Below are positions 17,317 to 26,274 of a stretch of 64,000 bases of DNA, in pieces. The translations under genes were made by a program, and so were the position numbers. Position 1 is the first letter of the stretch, and the number at the start of each line of letters is the position of its first letter. The stretch comes from Nitrospira sp. (GTDB taxonomy: Bacteria > Nitrospirota > Nitrospiria > Nitrospirales > Nitrospiraceae), in assembly GCA_024998565.1 (NCBI GenBank), contig JACOEM010000002.1:248001-312000 (forward strand), written 5' to 3'. The notes under the pieces were generated by a model that did no database searches, was not told where the DNA came from, and saw nothing but the letters and a program-made list of their open reading frames with translations.

Positions 17317-20033
17317 CGGTTGCGGGCGTCTCATCTCCCGCTCATGCGGGCTTAGTCAATCGCCTGGGCTTGTGGATTCTCGCGATACTCCTGCTGTCGC
17401 CGGCGGTGTTCAAAGTTCGTGTGATGGGTGGCCTCGTCGTCCATCCGTTCGTGCTGGTGCTGATCGTCGCATGGGGTTGGGTGTTCTATGCGAGTGCCGA
17501 TACGTTTTCTCGACGGAAACGCGGGTGGTACTCTCCCGAGTGGCAGACGTGGAACACCCCGCTGATTCTGCTGGGGCTCTCGATCGCCGGATTGGCGCTG
17601 AGTCTCGGCATCAATTCCATTCGACTGGGATCGCTCCAATCGACCGGCTGGCTGCTCTTGCTGAAATGGGGGCTCTATCTGGCCCCGCTTCCGCTGACTG
17701 CGCTGCTGGCTCTTAGGACCGGCTTTCAGGTCGTCAGACTGGTCAGCTACCTGATTCCCGCGGTCGCCCTTCTCACGTTGCTCTATTCGTGCTTCCGAAT
17801 GGGGCAGGCCCTCGATGGCCGTTATATCAATGCCTACGTCGATGCGTCCTCCACATTTTTTGCGATGGGCATGTTTGCGGAAGTTCTGTCGCCCGAGGGC
17901 CTGGTCGTACGCTCCGACACCGGTAGTCACGGAGCCTACGGCATGTACCTGGCTTTCGTATCGCTGTTCAGTCTTTGTGTGGCCTTGTTTCAAGGATGGC
18001 ACGGCGTAGTGAATCGCGGGTACGCGGTCCTGCAAGGGCTGATCCTTGCTCCCTTGTGCTTCATGGGCATTCTCTGGACCGGGTCGCGATCCAGCCTTGT
18101 CTTACTGCTTGGGGCCATCCTGATGTTGGGCCTCCTGGCTATGGTCAATCCCGGAGGGCTGCTCGCGCGGTCCCGCCGCTTGGCGTTTGCCGGCCTGCTG
18201 TTCCTGATACCGCTTGGCCTGTTGGGACTGATTCACGTGCTTGAGGTGAAGGTCCCCACACTTGATCGGGTGCGGGACACACTGACCGCTTCCATGCAGT
18301 TCGAACAAACCGTACGCGGGGAACTCTCACCCGTGGACGAGCGGCACGCGTCGTCTCAGCGGGCGGTGCAGAACGTTCAGACGCGTGTTTGGCTCTGGGG
18401 CCAATCGTTCCGGTATCTTCTGCGGCATCCGTTCACCGTGGTGACCGGCATCGGGTATGACCGCCGCCGTTTTGTCGAAGAAGTGGTCGGGATCCCCTTC
18501 GAAGGTTTCAACTTCAACTACCAGACGGCGCATAACCTGTATCTCGATGTCCTGATCAAGGGCGGGATCGGACCGCTGCTGCCGCTCGTCGCCGCCTGTG
18601 TCTGGTTGCTGTGGGTGGGCATCAAGAGCGTCACGATTCCCGTGCGTGAGCCGAGTGCCGTCGTGCGTATCGGCGTCGGATGGATCGCCTTGGCCTGTTG
18701 GCCGCCGCTGTTATTGGTCAGCCTGACCTGTGAGGAGTTGTTGACGGACAACTTGATGCTCCATTGGACCGCCTTGTTCGGCCTCCTTCTGGGATTGTGC
18801 GGGACGGCGCTGGCGGAATGGTTGCCGAATCGTATCGTACACATGACGGCGACTGCCGGGGTGGGCGGCGGGCCGGCCTACCTGACGGCGCTGGCGGACC
18901 ACCAACTTGGGTCCGGCATGCAGGTGCGCGTATTTTGTTCGGATGAGAAGCCCTATGTCGAGATCTGGCGCCGGATGCCGTTGGACCTGTCCGTGCTGCC
19001 GATGCGACGCCCCAATGCCCGCTCGGTCTGGCAGTTGCTGCAGGAGTTGTTGCGCGCCCCGGCGCCGATTCATGCGCATGGTCGCGGGGCCGCGTTTTTT
19101 GCCATCTGGGTCAAGATTCTTGTCCGTGTGCCGGTGATCTATACGCCGCACGGGCCCCACTATGCCGACAACCAGGGATGGCGCTACCTGTCTGGCTGGC
19201 TGTTCGAGTTGTGCTGCCGCCTCCTGCTGGATGCCATCGTGTATGTGTCTCCGGGGGAGCGGGAGACCGCTCGTCGGCATCGGCTGCCGACGTCGAACTC
19301 CCTTGTGGTGTTGTCGGGACTGGTTCAAGAGAACGCGCAGTCGATTCATTCCGGTGATACGGGGAAGAGCTTACGTGCAGAACTCACGATCCCGGACGGG
19401 AGATTCCTCATCGGATGGATCGGCCGGTTTCACCGCCAGAAGGGCCTGGATATTCTCCTTGAGTCCGTGCGGATCGTGTCGGCGCAAGTACCCGAGGCCA
19501 CGTGGGTGGTGATCGGGGAGGGCAGTGAAGAGGACCGACGACGGTATCGATCGATCCTGGATACCCTTCCACAGCCTGATCGGGTGCTGTTCCTCGGCGG
19601 GCGGCCGGATGCGTTTGCCTTGATGAAAGACTTCAATCTCTTCGTCTCGACCTCTCGCTGGGAAGGGCTTCCGCTCGTCTTGCTGGAGGCGATGGAGCAG
19701 GGCATTCCTATCGTGGCCAGTGATGTGATCGGGAACCGTGATGTGCTGCAGGGGTGGGGCATGCTCTTCAATGCCAACGATCCCAAGGCGGCGGGCGAGG
19801 CGCAAATTCGTCTGGCGCTCGATGCGCCATTGCGTACGCGGCTGACGAAGCTGGGTCGGGAGGTCAGGCGGTCACGATTCGCGCTGAGTCGAATGTTGCG
19901 GGAAATGGATCAGGCGTATTATGAGATTCTGGGAGGCTCGATTTTTCCGAACGGTCGGTCAAGCGAATCCTCGGTGGCAACTTCCGCAGACGCGCCCACC
20001 CGGTGGTCCGCCGGGATGTCCTTTCCGCGGTGA
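17313..20033 (+). CDS. O-antigen polymerase/ligase-glycosyltransferase fusion
   Basis: A 906-residue, two-part protein. Residues 1 to about 505 hold roughly a dozen hydrophobic segments with WTGSRSSLVLLLGA and HNLYLDVLIKGGIGPLLPLV, matching the Wzy/WaaL O-antigen ligase-polymerase group; the large periplasmic loop lies around residues 325-400. Residues about 510-885 form a complete GT4 glycosyltransferase: TAGVGGGPAYLTAL, YTPHGPHYADN, GWIGRFHRQKGLDILL (about 699-714) and SRWEGLPLVLLEAMEQG (about 780-796). The frame is continuous with no internal stop, so this is a true fusion and not two adjacent genes. It would join repeat-unit polymerisation or ligation at the outer face with a cytoplasmic sugar transfer step. 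Confidence 0.8.
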   Translation: MTVAGVSSPAHAGLVNRLGLWILAILLLSPAVFKVRVMGGLVVHPFVLVLIVAWGWVFYASADTFSRRKRGWYSPEWQTWNTPLILLGLSIAGLALSLGINSIRLGSLQSTGWLLLLKWGLYLAPLPLTALLALRTGFQVVRLVSYLIPAVALLTLLYSCFRMGQALDGRYINAYVDASSTFFAMGMFAEVLSPEGLVVRSDTGSHGAYGMYLAFVSLFSLCVALFQGWHGVVNRGYAVLQGLILAPLCFMGILWTGSRSSLVLLLGAILMLGLLAMVNPGGLLARSRRLAFAGLLFLIPLGLLGLIHVLEVKVPTLDRVRDTLTASMQFEQTVRGELSPVDERHASSQRAVQNVQTRVWLWGQSFRYLLRHPFTVVTGIGYDRRRFVEEVVGIPFEGFNFNYQTAHNLYLDVLIKGGIGPLLPLVAACVWLLWVGIKSVTIPVREPSAVVRIGVGWIALACWPPLLLVSLTCEELLTDNLMLHWTALFGLLLGLCGTALAEWLPNRIVHMTATAGVGGGPAYLTALADHQLGSGMQVRVFCSDEKPYVEIWRRMPLDLSVLPMRRPNARSVWQLLQELLRAPAPIHAHGRGAAFFAIWVKILVRVPVIYTPHGPHYADNQGWRYLSGWLFELCCRLLLDAIVYVSPGERETARRHRLPTSNSLVVLSGLVQENAQSIHSGDTGKSLRAELTIPDGRFLIGWIGRFHRQKGLDILLESVRIVSAQVPEATWVVIGEGSEEDRRRYRSILDTLPQPDRVLFLGGRPDAFALMKDFNLFVSTSRWEGLPLVLLEAMEQGIPIVASDVIGNRDVLQGWGMLFNANDPKAAGEAQIRLALDAPLRTRLTKLGREVRRSRFALSRMLREMDQAYYEILGGSIFPNGRSSESSVATSADAPTRWSAGMSFPR

Positions 20034-20119
20034 CCCGGGCACTGTGCCGCTTTCGGCGCAAGCTGTCGCTGTGTCAGCGGGTGTGGGAGGACCGGAGTAT
20101 TGCGTAGGGAGTGTAGTTC

Positions 20120-21487
20120 GTGAGACGAACCGGGCAGGCAGACATTCACGAAACCACGACCACGGCAGAGGAAGGAGCAAAGGCCGCTGTCCCCGCCATG
20201 CCCGTCGGCCGTGCTGCGGGTCCCTTGATCCTATCGGACGCCCTGCTGCAGGGGATGCGCTATCTGCTGCTGCTCTATCTGGGGTCCCGTTCACTGACCT
20301 ATGCGGGCGCGTTTTTGTTGGGGTCCGCCCTGGGTGCGGTGCTGGGGGGGATGGTCGATTTTGGAATCAACCAGTATTGGCTGAGACTGACCGGCCCGGA
20401 CCTGCGCCTGAATCAGCGGACCTTCTCCCGTGTGTTGCGTGGCAAGGTGCTGGCCTGCCTGGGCGGACTTCTCTGTATCGGTGGAGGGATCGCGTTGGGT
20501 GCCTGGAGTCCCTCACTACCGATGGCGATGGTCGTCGGCATCGGGCTTGCGGCGACGCAGGTGCTGGCCGAAACCTGTGAGGCCGCAGGGTTGTCGCTGC
20601 ACCGGTATCAGATGGTGGCGTGTTTCCGGGTGTTGATGAGTGTGGGGATGTATGGTGTGCCTCTTGTGTTGGCTTGGACCCTGCAGCAGGACGCGAATCA
20701 TGCGGGTCTCGACCTGGCCCTCCTCGCAGGACTGATGATTGGAGTGCTTCTGTGCGGTCTGTATGCGTGGAAGATGATGGCGTTGCTTCCGGGAGGGACG
20801 TACGGGGACCGCGGGTATCGCCGTGCTTGGTGGGAGGCTCGCTGGCTCGGCTTGAACCAGATCGCCATCGTGCTGGATGTTCGGGCTCCGTTGCTCATTC
20901 TTGGTTTCATGCTGGGAGCGTCGGCGGTGGGGCTCTATGGTCTGGTACAACGGACGACCGCTGTGGTGGAATTGGCGTGGGCCTCACTCTCTCGACTGCT
21001 GTTGAGATCCTATGCCGAGATGGTCGGAGAGAAGGGGACGGATCAGATCAAGGCCCGTGTGCGCATGGCCGGGCTCGTCACGGTCGCCGTCATGGCCATC
21101 GCCTCAGCCGCCCTGTGGAGCGCCATCATTTTCTATGGGAGATTCGCGGAGGTCTCGACGGAGACCGTAGTGGCGCTCTCTCTCTTGCAGTGGGCGATCG
21201 TGGCCATCGGGTTCAGTTCCGTCAAGCGTCCGTTTGTGTCAGGGCTGATCGCGCTGTTCCAAGAGCGGCTCGTGTGTCGGGTCAATGTGACCGCCGCGCT
21301 GATCGGACTGCTGCTGGTTCCGCTGTGCATACGATATTGGGGTATCTGGGGGCCGGTCATGGCCTGGATTGTGTTGGAGGTCGCGGCCTGTCTGGTGCTG
21401 GTGCTGTTGTTTTTCTACGTATCCGGTCAAGCAAGACCCGCGCTGGTGACGAGGGCCTCCGGCGGAATGGGTGGCTATACGAAATGA
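20120..21487 (+). CDS. Wzx-type polysaccharide flippase
   Basis: Multi-pass inner-membrane protein of the MOP/polysaccharide-transporter group, 455 residues with about 12 hydrophobic segments; it would flip undecaprenyl-linked repeat units. Seen: RYLLLLYLGSRSLTYAGAFL, FGINQYWLR, LILGFMLGASAVGLYGLVQR and the closing membrane pairs near residues 375-440. The listed start is a GTG with a polar 26-residue leader; the ATG at 20198 is an alternative that begins near the first membrane helix. Following the polymerase fusion, it completes a Wzx/Wzy pair. Confidence 0.75.
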   Translation: MRRTGQADIHETTTTAEEGAKAAVPAMPVGRAAGPLILSDALLQGMRYLLLLYLGSRSLTYAGAFLLGSALGAVLGGMVDFGINQYWLRLTGPDLRLNQRTFSRVLRGKVLACLGGLLCIGGGIALGAWSPSLPMAMVVGIGLAATQVLAETCEAAGLSLHRYQMVACFRVLMSVGMYGVPLVLAWTLQQDANHAGLDLALLAGLMIGVLLCGLYAWKMMALLPGGTYGDRGYRRAWWEARWLGLNQIAIVLDVRAPLLILGFMLGASAVGLYGLVQRTTAVVELAWASLSRLLLRSYAEMVGEKGTDQIKARVRMAGLVTVAVMAIASAALWSAIIFYGRFAEVSTETVVALSLLQWAIVAIGFSSVKRPFVSGLIALFQERLVCRVNVTAALIGLLLVPLCIRYWGIWGPVMAWIVLEVAACLVLVLLFFYVSGQARPALVTRASGGMGGYTK

Positions 21488-21501
21488 AGTCGCGTCGCTG
21501 A

Positions 21502-22686
21502 ATGAAGTCGTTACGAGTTGCGATTGTCCACGATTGGCTCACCGGGATGCGGGGCGGCGAGCGCTGCCTGGAGGCGTTCTGCGAGCTGTTCCCCGATGCC
21601 GATCTCTACACCCTGCTGCACATCAAGGGGACGGTGTCGCCCACGATCGAGCGTCACCGGATCACGGCCAGTTTCGTGCAATCCCTCCCGCTGGCCGCGC
21701 GGTACTATCGGTATTATTTGCCCGTATTTCCTGCTGCGATCGAGCATATTCGCCTCCCGTCCTACGATCTGGTTTTGAGTTCGAGCCATTGTGTGGCTAA
21801 GGGCATCCGCCCGCCGGCGGGAGCGAAACATCTCTGCTACATCCATGCGCCCATGCGGTATGTGTGGGATCAGTTCGACAACTATGCCCGCGGCGGGCGA
21901 TCGGGAGTCGTGGCGAGATTGGGTATGGAACTGTTCAGGAAGCGTCTGCAGGCCTGGGATGTGGCCTCCGCCGCTCGGGTGGATCAATTCGTGGCCAATT
22001 CTCGGAACATCGCCGGGAAGGTGCAACGGTATTACAACCGGCCGGCGGCCGTGCTGCATCCACCGGTCGATTGGCAGACATTTCAAGCCGCGGAACAATC
22101 GGAGGACTTCTATTTCATAGTCACGGCCTTTGCGCCGTATAAACGGGTTGATCTGGCCATTCAGGCGTGTAATGTTATGAAGCGACGACTGAAGATCATC
22201 GGCAAGGGTCAAGATGAGGCGCGGTTGCGCAAGCTCGCCGGCCCGACGGTCGAATTTCTGGGCTGGCAGCCGGACGATGTGGTCAGGGATCACTATGCGC
22301 GCTGTCGGGCGTTGCTCTTTCCAGGCGAGGAAGATTTTGGTATCGTCCCATTGGAAGCGATGGCCTGCGGCAAGCCCGTGCTTGCTTTCGGGCGCGGAGG
22401 AGCGCTGGAGACCGTAGTGCCGTTGTCGGGTACCCCATCCGTGGAGGGCGTACCTGTGCGAGGGGGGACCGATTCTGTGACCGGTGCGGGGAACGTTGCC
22501 ACGGGAGTGTTTTTCTTCACTCAGTCGGTCGAATCCGTTGTCGAGGCGATGGAGTCTTTCGAGCGTCGCCGAACGGAGTTTGATCCGCAGGCCATTCGTG
22601 ACCACGTGGCCGCCTTCGACCGCCGGCTGTTCAAGGAGCGCATGAAAGCCTTCGCGATGGGGGCGCTGACCGGTACGGCTTCATAG
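21502..22686 (+). CDS. Glycosyltransferase, GT4 family (WbaZ-like)
   Basis: 394 residues. Starts MKSLRVAIVHDWLTGMRGGE, the hallmark N-terminus of a WbaZ/mannosyl-type GT4 subgroup, then HCVAKGIRPPAGAKHLCYIH and MRYVWDQFDNY. Donor domain: FIVTAFAPYKRVDLAIQACN and FPGEEDFGIVPLEAMACGKP (about residues 274-293). Spaced 14 bp after the flippase and 7 bp before the initiating transferase, so the three are one unit. The linkage formed is unknown. Confidence 0.85.
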   Translation: MKSLRVAIVHDWLTGMRGGERCLEAFCELFPDADLYTLLHIKGTVSPTIERHRITASFVQSLPLAARYYRYYLPVFPAAIEHIRLPSYDLVLSSSHCVAKGIRPPAGAKHLCYIHAPMRYVWDQFDNYARGGRSGVVARLGMELFRKRLQAWDVASAARVDQFVANSRNIAGKVQRYYNRPAAVLHPPVDWQTFQAAEQSEDFYFIVTAFAPYKRVDLAIQACNVMKRRLKIIGKGQDEARLRKLAGPTVEFLGWQPDDVVRDHYARCRALLFPGEEDFGIVPLEAMACGKPVLAFGRGGALETVVPLSGTPSVEGVPVRGGTDSVTGAGNVATGVFFFTQSVESVVEAMESFERRRTEFDPQAIRDHVAAFDRRLFKERMKAFAMGALTGTAS

Positions 22687-22693
22687 AGGGAGC

Positions 22694-24094
22694 ATGCTCA
22701 AACGCCACTCCCAATTTCTCAAGAGTCTGCTGTTTTGTATCGATCTCGGGCTGATCTGCGCCTGCTGGGTCGGCGCCTACTACCTTCGTTTTTCAGAGAT
22801 CGTGGAACCGGCCACCAAGGGCATTCCTCCTCTCCGGATCTATCTGCTGTTGCTGGTGCCGATCATTGCAGTCTGGGGCATGTCGTTCCAGGCCTTCGAC
22901 CTCTACCGCCCGCGACGGATGGGCACGCGGTTGTCGGAGTTTCTCGACGTGGCGAAAGCCAATACCCTCTCCGTGCTGATTCTGGTGGCATTGACCTTTT
23001 TCTTCCGGCAGTACGAATATTCCCGACTGGTGCTCCTCTATTTCTGGCTGTTGAACCTCATCACCCTGGGCTTTTCGCGGGTGTTGTTTCGGGAGGCGCT
23101 CCGATTCCTGCGTCGGCACGGGTACAATCAACGCCATGCGCTGGTCATCGGCACCAGCCGGCTGGGACGCCGGGTGGTGGACGCGCTCGCTCAGCATCCG
23201 GAGCTGGGGGTGAAAGTGCATGGGTTCTTGAGCGCCGATTCCCGGAAGGTGGGTGAGCGGATCAATGGGGTGCCGGTGATCGGGCGGTACGATGACCTGC
23301 AGGAACGTGTTCAGTCAGGTGTCGATATCGTCTTTGTCTGCCTGCCTCCGGAGGACGAGCAGTGGGCTGAAAAAATGTTTACCTGTTTGGCCACGACGAT
23401 GGTCGAAGTGAAGGCCTTGCCCGCGATGTGCGAATTTGTGAGCCTGCGCGCGGAGGCCGAGATGTTCGAGGGCCTTCCGCTCATCACGTTGCAGGGATCG
23501 CCGTTGTACGGGTGGAATCTGGTCATCAAGCGGATGTTGGATGTGGTCGGCGCATCGGCTGCGTTGGTCGTATTCTCCCCGGTGTTATGCGCGATCGCGG
23601 CCTTGGTGAAACTGACTTCCCCCGGTCCGGTCTTTTTCCGTCAACTCCGTATGGGATTGGACGGGCAGGCTTTCGAAATGTTGAAGTTCCGTTCCATGAA
23701 GCTCGATGCAGAGTCGGAAACCGGCCCGGTCTGGACGCAACCCAACGACGATCGCCGGACGCCGATCGGCGCATTCTTGCGCCGAACCAGCCTGGATGAG
23801 TTGCCGCAATTCTGGAACGTGCTGCGCGGCGAGATGAGCATCGTCGGTCCCAGGCCGGAACGTCCCGAGTTCATCGCCCGGTTTCGGGAAACGCTTCCGC
23901 AGTACATGTTGCGGCACAAGATGAAAGCCGGGATCACCGGGTGGGCGCAGATCAACGGCTGGCGGGGCAACACGTCGCTGGAACGGCGGATCGAGCACGA
24001 CCTGTATTACATCGAGCACTGGTCGATCTGGTTCGACTTCAAGATCATGCTCCTCACCGTCTGGCGAGGATTTATCCACCGGCATGCGTATTGA
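22694..24094 (+). CDS. Undecaprenyl-phosphate sugar phosphotransferase (WcaJ-type)
   Basis: Starts repeat-unit assembly by moving a hexose-1-phosphate from a nucleotide sugar to undecaprenyl phosphate at the inner membrane. 466 residues: four to five N-terminal membrane helices (residues 1-130), a Rossmann-like CoA-binding-3 domain with LVIGTSRLGRRVVDAL (about 151-166), one further helix, then the bacterial sugar transferase domain with LKFRSMK, SLDELPQFWNVLRGEMSIVG followed by PRPERPEF, and the C-terminal KAGITGWAQINGWRG and YYIEHWSIWFD. GAGGGAG lies just upstream of the ATG. This is the last gene of the glycan-assembly run. Confidence 0.9.
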   Translation: MLKRHSQFLKSLLFCIDLGLICACWVGAYYLRFSEIVEPATKGIPPLRIYLLLLVPIIAVWGMSFQAFDLYRPRRMGTRLSEFLDVAKANTLSVLILVALTFFFRQYEYSRLVLLYFWLLNLITLGFSRVLFREALRFLRRHGYNQRHALVIGTSRLGRRVVDALAQHPELGVKVHGFLSADSRKVGERINGVPVIGRYDDLQERVQSGVDIVFVCLPPEDEQWAEKMFTCLATTMVEVKALPAMCEFVSLRAEAEMFEGLPLITLQGSPLYGWNLVIKRMLDVVGASAALVVFSPVLCAIAALVKLTSPGPVFFRQLRMGLDGQAFEMLKFRSMKLDAESETGPVWTQPNDDRRTPIGAFLRRTSLDELPQFWNVLRGEMSIVGPRPERPEFIARFRETLPQYMLRHKMKAGITGWAQINGWRGNTSLERRIEHDLYYIEHWSIWFDFKIMLLTVWRGFIHRHAY

Positions 24095-24229
24095 TTTTTC
24101 TTCCGTTGTCCCCAACTGCCTATCGCTGCTTAGTCTTGCTACAAGTGTTCTACATCCCTTCAGATGGCCGAGTTTTCTTGAGTTTCACTCGATGGCTTGT
24201 TAACATCGGCCTCAATTGAAAGCCATCGC

Positions 24230-24769
24230 ATGCCCAGTACAACACGCCGAACCAAAATTTCAGCCAAGCCTCGTTTCTCTTTGCAAGGAATCCTCCGTGG
24301 GATCCGGTTGTTTGCGACGGATGTCGACGGCGTTCTGACTGACGCCGGGATGTATTATTCGGAGTCCGGCGACGAATGGAAGAAGTTCAATACGCATGAC
24401 GGGATGGGCATAAAGCTCTTGCAGAAGGCCGGCATTCTGACGGCCATCATCACGCAGGAGTCGACAAAAATCGTGATGCGCCGCGCGCAGAAGTTGACGA
24501 TTCCCGAGGTGCACCAGGGCGTGTATGACAAGCTCGCCGTGCTCAAGGAGCTGATTGCACGGCATGGATTCTCGATGGATCAGGTGGCCTACATCGGTGA
24601 CGACGTGAACGATCTCCAGGCTCTGGGTGCAGTCGGGTTTTCGGCCGCACCGGCCGACGGGATGCCGCCGGTGCTGAAGACGGTTCGATATGTGTGCAAG
24701 AAAAAGGGCGGAGAGGGCGCCGTGCGTGAAGTGGCCGATCTCATTCTGGCGGCTCGGCAGCCACGCTGA
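24230..24769 (+). CDS. kdsC: KdsC-like HAD phosphatase
   Basis: 179-residue HAD-superfamily phosphatase of the YrbI/KdsC type, which dephosphorylates Kdo-8-phosphate (or a nonulosonate-9-phosphate). Nucleophile motif FATDVDGVLTD (about residues 27-37), FNTHDGMGIKLL, YIGDDVNDLQALGAVGFSAAP (motif IV aspartates) and the C-terminal GGEGAVREVADLIL that in KdsC closes the active site. A TTG at 24197 could extend it by 11 residues, but the ATG at 24230 is preferred. It follows a 135-bp AT-richer spacer, so it may begin a new transcript. Kdo and sialate phosphatases are hard to tell apart; NeuC/NeuB of the free-ManNAc type would not need one. Confidence 0.75.
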   Translation: MPSTTRRTKISAKPRFSLQGILRGIRLFATDVDGVLTDAGMYYSESGDEWKKFNTHDGMGIKLLQKAGILTAIITQESTKIVMRRAQKLTIPEVHQGVYDKLAVLKELIARHGFSMDQVAYIGDDVNDLQALGAVGFSAAPADGMPPVLKTVRYVCKKKGGEGAVREVADLILAARQPR

Positions 24770-24810
24770 GCCATTTACAATCACGTTATGTCGAACATGA
24801 AGGGCGCTCC

Positions 24811-26265
24811 ATGGATATGACGGAACACCTCTATCCGGTTATTCTGGCCGGCGGTAGCGGAACGCGGTTTTGGCCGTTAAGCCGTCATCTCTATCCGAAG
24901 CAATTGTTGCGGATCATCGGCGACGAGACGCTCATTCAACAGACGATGCGGCGCGTCCTTTCCTGCGCGAAACCCGAACAGGTCATCATCTCCACGAATC
25001 CCGGCCAAGCCGATTCGATTCGCGTGCAATTGGGGGAGTGGAAGTCTGCGTTGAAAGACAACTACGTCGTCGAGCCGGTCGGTCGCAATACGGCTCCCGC
25101 CATTGCGCTGGTGGCTGCCGAGCTTCTGCTGCGCGATCCGCATGCGATGATGCTGGTCTTGCCTGCGGATCATGTGGTGACGGGGGAGAAGGCCTTCAAG
25201 GCGGCGGTCGAGCTGGGCGTGCAACTGGCCGAACAGGGACATCTGGTGACGTTCGGGATCAAGCCGACCAGGCCGGAAACGGGGTATGGGTATATTCAGC
25301 CCAATCGACGGAAGTCTCTGGCCAAGAAGGGGCGGCTGACGGGCCATCCGGTCGCACGATTTGTCGAGAAGCCGAACCGGACCAAGGCGGCGCAATATTT
25401 ACAGAACGGTCACTTTTATTGGAATAGCGGGATGTTTCTGTGGAAGGCCGCCACTATTCTCGAAGAAATTCAGCAGCACCAGCCGCAACTGGCGAAGGCG
25501 ATTCAGCGGGTCCATGCGCTCATGGCCTCGGGCGCCGAGCCGGGACTGATCGAAGCAGCCTATAAGAAGGTGCCCTCTGTGTCGATCGATAACGGGGTCA
25601 TGGAACAGTCGGCCAATGCAGCGATGATTCCGGTGGGATTCGGATGGTCGGACGTGGGCAATTGGAGCAGCCTCGAAGAGGTGGCCCCACGCGACAAGTC
25701 CGGGAACGTCGTCAGCGGACGCGTCATCGATATGGACAGCACCAATTCCGTGCTGTATGCCGATCGACGGGTCGTCGCAACCATCGGGCTTTCCGATATG
25801 GTGGTCGTGGACACGCCGGATGCCACGTTGATCTGTCCGAAGTCGCGCTCACAAGATGTGAAGCAGATGGTTGAGATCCTTAAGCAGCAGGGAGCTCCTG
25901 AACACTTGGAGCACTTGACCGTGTTTCGTCCCTGGGGATCCTACACCGTCTTGGAGGAAGGGCCCGGATATAAGGTGAAGCGGGTGACGGTGAACCCCGG
26001 AGGGCGCCTGTCGCTGCAACTCCATCATAAACGGAGCGAGCATTGGGTTGTCATAGCCGGGACTGCGCGGGTCACGAGGGGCGAAGAGCTCCTGGATCTG
26101 CGGGTGGGGCAGAGCACGGCCATCCCGGTCGAGACGCCCCATCGCCTTGAAAATCTCGGCACCGAGACGCTGCACATTATCGAGGTTCAGAACGGGCCCT
26201 ATCTGGGTGAAGATGACATCGTGCGGTTTCAAGATGACTATGGCCGCCTGAACCGGGCGCGATAG
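24811..26265 (+). CDS. manC: Mannose-1-phosphate guanylyltransferase/mannose-6-phosphate isomerase
   Basis: Bifunctional type II enzyme (484 residues) making GDP-mannose. The pyrophosphorylase signature is ILAGGSGTRFWPLSR (about residues 11-25), with YPKQLL, VEPVGRNTAPAIALVA and FVEKPNR downstream. The C-terminal cupin isomerase domain (about 365-480) has FRPWGSYTVLEEGPGYKVKR and LQLHHKRSEHWVVIAGTARV. Nine bases separate it from the phosphomannomutase gene, so the pair supplies GDP-mannose for the GT4 enzymes upstream. Confidence 0.92.
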   Translation: MDMTEHLYPVILAGGSGTRFWPLSRHLYPKQLLRIIGDETLIQQTMRRVLSCAKPEQVIISTNPGQADSIRVQLGEWKSALKDNYVVEPVGRNTAPAIALVAAELLLRDPHAMMLVLPADHVVTGEKAFKAAVELGVQLAEQGHLVTFGIKPTRPETGYGYIQPNRRKSLAKKGRLTGHPVARFVEKPNRTKAAQYLQNGHFYWNSGMFLWKAATILEEIQQHQPQLAKAIQRVHALMASGAEPGLIEAAYKKVPSVSIDNGVMEQSANAAMIPVGFGWSDVGNWSSLEEVAPRDKSGNVVSGRVIDMDSTNSVLYADRRVVATIGLSDMVVVDTPDATLICPKSRSQDVKQMVEILKQQGAPEHLEHLTVFRPWGSYTVLEEGPGYKVKRVTVNPGGRLSLQLHHKRSEHWVVIAGTARVTRGEELLDLRVGQSTAIPVETPHRLENLGTETLHIIEVQNGPYLGEDDIVRFQDDYGRLNRAR

Positions 26266-26274
26266 GAGATCCAG

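Noticed and set aside
20620-21501. Plus-strand 293-codon frame inside the flippase gene
   Set aside because: Low-complexity Gly/Arg sequence in another frame; the flippase frame has clear membrane helices.
24197-24229. TTG start for the KdsC-like gene
   Set aside because: It has no ribosome site and adds residues outside the family; the ATG at 24230 is simpler.
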